Under the pieces are notes generated by a model, which worked only from the letters and a program-made list of their open reading frames with translations, did no database searches and was not told the origin of the DNA. From Rhodoblastus sp963703385 (GTDB lineage: Bacteria; Pseudomonadota; Alphaproteobacteria; Rhizobiales; Beijerinckiaceae), in assembly GCA_963703385.1 (NCBI GenBank), contig OY969816.1:310001-374000 (forward strand): DNA of 64,000 nucleotides. The letters run 5' to 3'. This document shows positions 63,335 through 64,000 of this stretch, in pieces (the stretch's first letter is position 1; every line of letters begins with the position of its first letter). A program made the position numbers and the translations under genes.

Positions 63335-64000
63335 GGCCCGCTTCCCTTTCCGGCGCCGGCGCCCACGCGGACCAGGTCCATGGCTCGCTGCTCGATATGG
63401 TCTCGCCACGCCAACACGTTGAGCCATCGCTCCGGAATGCCGCCGCGGCCATAAAGGGCGCCGGCAAGCTGGCCGGTGACCGCGCCGACCGTGTCGGAAT
63501 CGTCGCCGAGATTCACCGCGAGAATCAGCGCGTCGGCGAAATTTTCCGTGCGCTCGACGCACCAAAGCGCGGCTTCGAGCGTATGCACGACATAACCGGA
63601 GGATGAAATCTCGTCGCGGCTCTTGCGTCGCCAGGTTCCGGCGGCGACCTCCTTGATATCCAGGTGCTCGGCCTCGCGGGGCCGCAGAACCACCTCCTTC
63701 GCCTTGCCGCCAATCGCCTCCACGAGCATTTGCGCGAAGAGACCGCAGGCTTCGGCCGGGAGGACGCTGGCGTGGGTGGTCAGGCTCTGACGCTCGGCGA
63801 TCCCTTTGGCGGCGGCGGCGCTTGGCGCGGCGAAGATCGCCGCCGGCGACAGCCGCATCAGAGTGCCATTACCCGCCTGGTATATGTCGTGCGGGCCTTC
63901 GCCCGCGATCCCGCCGCTGCGCCGGTAGGCCTCAAGCGCCTGGCGCGTCGTCATCCCGATGTCGAAACAGCGGCCCTTGACGCTGTTCTCTCCTTTTTCC
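63331..64000 (-). CDS. ADP-ribosylglycohydrolase, N-terminus outside window
   Basis: At least 222 residues; the frame stays open to the end of the window, so the true start lies beyond 64000. Family segments present are FDIGMTTRQALEAYRRSGG, GNGTLMRLSPAAIFAA (GNGxxMRxxP), YVVHTLEAALWCVERTENFADALILAVNLGDDSDTVGAVTGQLAGALYG (the second metal-binding GDDxDTxGAxxGxxAGA motif) and IPERWLNVLAWRDHIE. These enzymes remove ADP-ribose from proteins or nucleic acids and can counter toxins of the DarT type. It is the head of the coupled phosphatase/phosphoesterase series. Confidence 0.93.
   Translation of the reverse strand, partial: EKGENSVKGRCFDIGMTTRQALEAYRRSGGIAGEGPHDIYQAGNGTLMRLSPAAIFAAPSAAAAKGIAERQSLTTHASVLPAEACGLFAQMLVEAIGGKAKEVVLRPREAEHLDIKEVAAGTWRRKSRDEISSSGYVVHTLEAALWCVERTENFADALILAVNLGDDSDTVGAVTGQLAGALYGRGGIPERWLNVLAWRDHIEQRAMDLVRVGAGAGKGSGP

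Overview
The window reads as a chromosome segment of a high-GC alphaproteobacterium, most likely in the Hyphomicrobiales (Beijerinckiaceae/Methylocystaceae-type). The reasons are the glnK-amtB-tesB order, the gene complement and codon use, and a mobile-element set (IS630, IS66, P-type trb cluster followed by DUF2274 and a LysR gene) familiar from that group. No gene fixes the genus.

Layout: (1) 0.2-11.6 kb is ordinary backbone: a GST, an Old Yellow Enzyme, dodecin, tRNA-Arg(CCT), a nuclease-like protein, an M48 lipoprotein protease, the nitrogen-control block glnK-amtB-tesB, and a coupled thioredoxin/Lon-N/Trm112 operon. (2) tRNA-Gly(GCC) at 11.9 kb is followed at once by an accessory island. 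Its first part (12.4-22.9 kb) is a five-gene operon in which every gene overlaps the next: HigA-like regulator, MmeI/YeeA-like adenine methyltransferase, small membrane protein, SF2 helicase and GIY-YIG nuclease. An IS630 and an IS66 sit inside it. Both insertions can be undone on paper to the base, because the IS630 TA duplication and the IS66 8-bp duplication are intact. The IS66 cut off the helicase start codon but left a new GTG start overlapping the tnpC stop. (3) 23-41.5 kb is a degraded integrative/conjugative element: LysR, DUF2274 and trbI-G-F-L-K-J-E-D-C-B, cut off just upstream of trbB, with trbE broken by an antisense group II intron. Between a DUF2274 gene fragment and the intact DUF2274 gene lies a cargo module.

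The cargo (24.4-29.4 kb) is the most interesting part. It has a TacA/TacT-type toxin-antitoxin pair and then an operon of a TehB/TPMT-like small-molecule methyltransferase, a SIR2 NADase-like protein and a HAM1/ITPase-like protein whose active-site residues are altered. This operon converges on a gene for a HARE-HTH + Nudix + P-loop nucleotide-kinase fusion. The SIR2-HAM1 pairing recalls Kongming-type immunity, where a modified nucleotide is sensed and NAD+ is destroyed. Here the adenosine deaminase is absent, and a methyltransferase and a Nudix-kinase occupy the neighbourhood instead. I regard this as a candidate new variant of nucleotide-signalling defence.

(4) 41.8-64 kb is a second gene-rich accessory block. 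It holds a 5'-nucleotidase, an AddB/AddA-like nuclease-helicase pair, a WYL regulator divergent from a double-AAA+ ATPase, a PD-(D/E)XK nuclease, a duplicated ~200-bp segment around small genes, a TrmH-type methyltransferase, a DUF2779 nuclease, a HEPN-like protein, and a coupled set of ADP-ribosylglycohydrolase, dual-specificity phosphatase, exonuclease fragment and metallophosphoesterase. Three genes here (addB-like, WYL, phosphatase) carry single frameshifts, which are either decay or assembly error.
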